Below are positions 62,691-64,000 of a stretch of DNA of 64,000 nt, piece by piece. How positions within the stretch are numbered: position 1 is the first letter of the stretch; every line of letters begins with the position of its first letter. This stretch comes from Paratrimastix pyriformis (taxonomy: Eukaryota > Preaxostyla > Paratrimastigidae). The position numbers were made by a program, and so were the translations under genes. The notes beneath the pieces were generated by a model, which was not told where the DNA came from, did not search any database, and saw only the letters and a program-made list of their open reading frames with translations. The stretch lies in assembly GCA_027972325.1 (NCBI GenBank), contig JAPMOS010000004.1, positions 62,001 through 126,000 on the forward strand, written 5' to 3'.

Positions 62691-64000
62691 ATGAACAGGC
62701 CGGAGGAGTCCGGAGGCGAGGATTGGCTTCGATGTGCCTCTTTCGCCAATGGTGCTCCTTCAGCACAAGAAGATCCCCCCCCGCCTCAACTTGCCTCCCC
62801 GATTCCCCGCGCTTTCGCAGCTGGGGCTGATGGCGACGTCCCACGCAACTTTGATGAGGAAGAAGGGAGCTACGATTTTGGTGATCGGCAACCGACTTTG
62901 AGGGATTCCGATTTGGACCGGTTCGATAATGCCGCAGGCCGCGAGAAACCCGAGATGACGAAAGAGGAGACGAAGGAAGAAGAAGAAGAGGAGGAAGAGG
63001 AGGAAGATGCCGACAGGTACGTCTTTACCTTCCGGAACTCCGGACGAGAACCATCGGAGAACCCAAGCAAGGGTGGCGAGTCAGAAGATTTGATGATCAT
63101 CGAGGACCCGGCCGCTCCTCCGTCCCTTCCCAAAGACCATCCCCGCGTGCGCTCTGAGGCGAAACATCGCAAGCACCACCGCCGTTCTTCAACCGAGGCG
63201 AAGGACAAACGGAAAGCTGACGAACAAAGTTCCGCTCGAAAGCTCAAGTACCTCGCTCTGGAGCGTCAGGCTGGCCGTCGACACTCAACCCAAGAGCGGG
63301 CACGCCCTGGCGCACCCAAGGAACACCGCTTCACCGAGGTGGGTCGCAGCGGCGGCACAGGGAGCAAATGGGGCGGAAAAGCTGGCGAGATGAGGTGGCG
63401 TGGGATCGAAGGCTCTGCCACGGTCGAGACCTTGGAGGGGTCTGTTTCAACCTTTTCCCCGTTTTCCCGTCCCCCTGACTGGTCCTGTAGAATGAAAACA
63501 CCTTTCTTCTTTGACACCAAGGGCGATTCGGATAATCTCTTGTTCGGACACATGAACCCGGTGCATGTCCCCTTCTACTGGCGCGCACACAATGCCCGGC
63601 TGCTTGGGGCCCACGGAATCCGCCTCTCCAAGGTCGGTTCTCTTTTTCGCTGTCACCTGTTCCTATTTTTGCTGTAGTGGATGGAGGCGCATCAAGAAAG
63701 CACAGGGCAGGTTCCATCTCGGCGCTACGACACGCGCATGTTGCCAGTCCCCAAGAAAGTCGCTTTCAAAGTCCAGTCTGTCGGCTGTAGGCACAGGCAC
63801 AGACACAGACACAGGCACAGACACAGACACAGAACAGGCACCCCCACAGGATCATCGCCCAGTGATATTCGGACTGTCTCGTCGTCCTCAGTTTTTTTTT
63901 TTTTATCCCCCTCGTTACTCCTCCCTTCTATTTTGACACGCGCCTACACCCGCACACCCGCACACTCTTTATCCTGTCGCAAGGCTCTTCCCACGGACAA
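62691..64000 (+). CDS. NRDE2: NRDE2/Nrl1 RNA-silencing and splicing cofactor, N-terminal part (3' partial)
   Basis: Exons 62691-63439, 63491-63632 and 63678-63770 are seen; the rest lies beyond the window. The N-terminal EDWLRCASF matches the DWLxxxSF box that opens NRDE2 proteins. An acidic run, then a Lys/His/Arg-rich segment (KHRKHHRRSS), precede the conserved block PFFFDTKGDSDNLLFGHMNP with VPFYWR and LLGAHGI, the motif that in NRDE2 comes just before the HAT/TPR helices. NRDE2 binds the exosome helicase MTR4 and splicing factors in the nucleus. Donors are GTCTGT, GTCGGT and GTCCAG. From 63771 the sequence is intronic, with a (CACAGA)n run at 63795-63834. Assignment is by motif order and moderate in strength. 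Confidence 0.7.

Overview
The window is nuclear DNA from a free-living-type unicellular eukaryote. It has spliceosomal introns in almost every gene, conserved eukaryotic machinery (proteasome lid/base factor RPN10, H/ACA snoRNP GAR1, spliceosomal helicase PRP16, mRNA-export cofactor NXT1, COG5, FAN1, NRDE2, dynein light chain LC8) and no bacterial-style operons. A transmembrane calpain of the plant DEK1 type and a transporter related to the malaria chloroquine-resistance transporter argue against an animal or a typical fungus. I cannot assign the lineage further from sequence alone.

Layout (18 protein genes and one further partial gene, very compact): 1-5335 (+) 3' half of a four-domain voltage-gated cation channel; 5461-6743 a TIR-bounded DNA element; 6825-8323 (+) RPN10; 8505-9378 (+) GAR1; 9830-12987 (-) CDK10, with a 329-bp direct-repeat pair in one intron; 13108-14143 (+) leucine-rich-repeat protein; 14153-14832 (-) RBM42; 15062-26697 (-) TPR protein with an enormous Ala/Pro/Glu tail; 26771-27339 (+) NXT1; 27639-29515 (-) orphan disordered protein; 29697-31509 (-) CRT-like transporter; 31508-36569 (+) FAN1; 36669-41350 (-) COG5; 41551-43094 (-) seven-transmembrane receptor; 43159-50244 (+) PRP16/DHX38; 50552-52491 (-) SLC49-like MFS transporter; 52558-53119 (+) LC8 dynein light chain; 53395-62587 (-) transmembrane calpain; 62691 to beyond the end (+) NRDE2.

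Most neighbours are divergent pairs sharing 60-120 bp of upstream DNA, or convergent pairs with as little as 9 bp between stop codons. Three of the proteins work on RNA in the nucleus (PRP16, RBM42, NRDE2), but I see no functional clustering beyond that.

Three genome-wide habits stand out. First, the 5' splice site is GTCTG or GTCCG rather than GTAAG/GTATG. In the 28 introns I could resolve exactly by protein continuity in seven genes, position +3 is C in 25 and T in 3, never A or G, and position +5 is G in 26. Second, many introns in GC-rich genes carry pure C runs (24-40 nt) or long simple repeats, often directly against the 3' splice site, where a polypyrimidine tract would be. Third, base composition is low-GC around gene starts and short genes and becomes extremely GC-rich in the 3' parts of long genes. 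Several frame slips of one base inside conserved domains at short G/C runs suggest either residual indels in the assembly or real polymorphism; they are reported as such.
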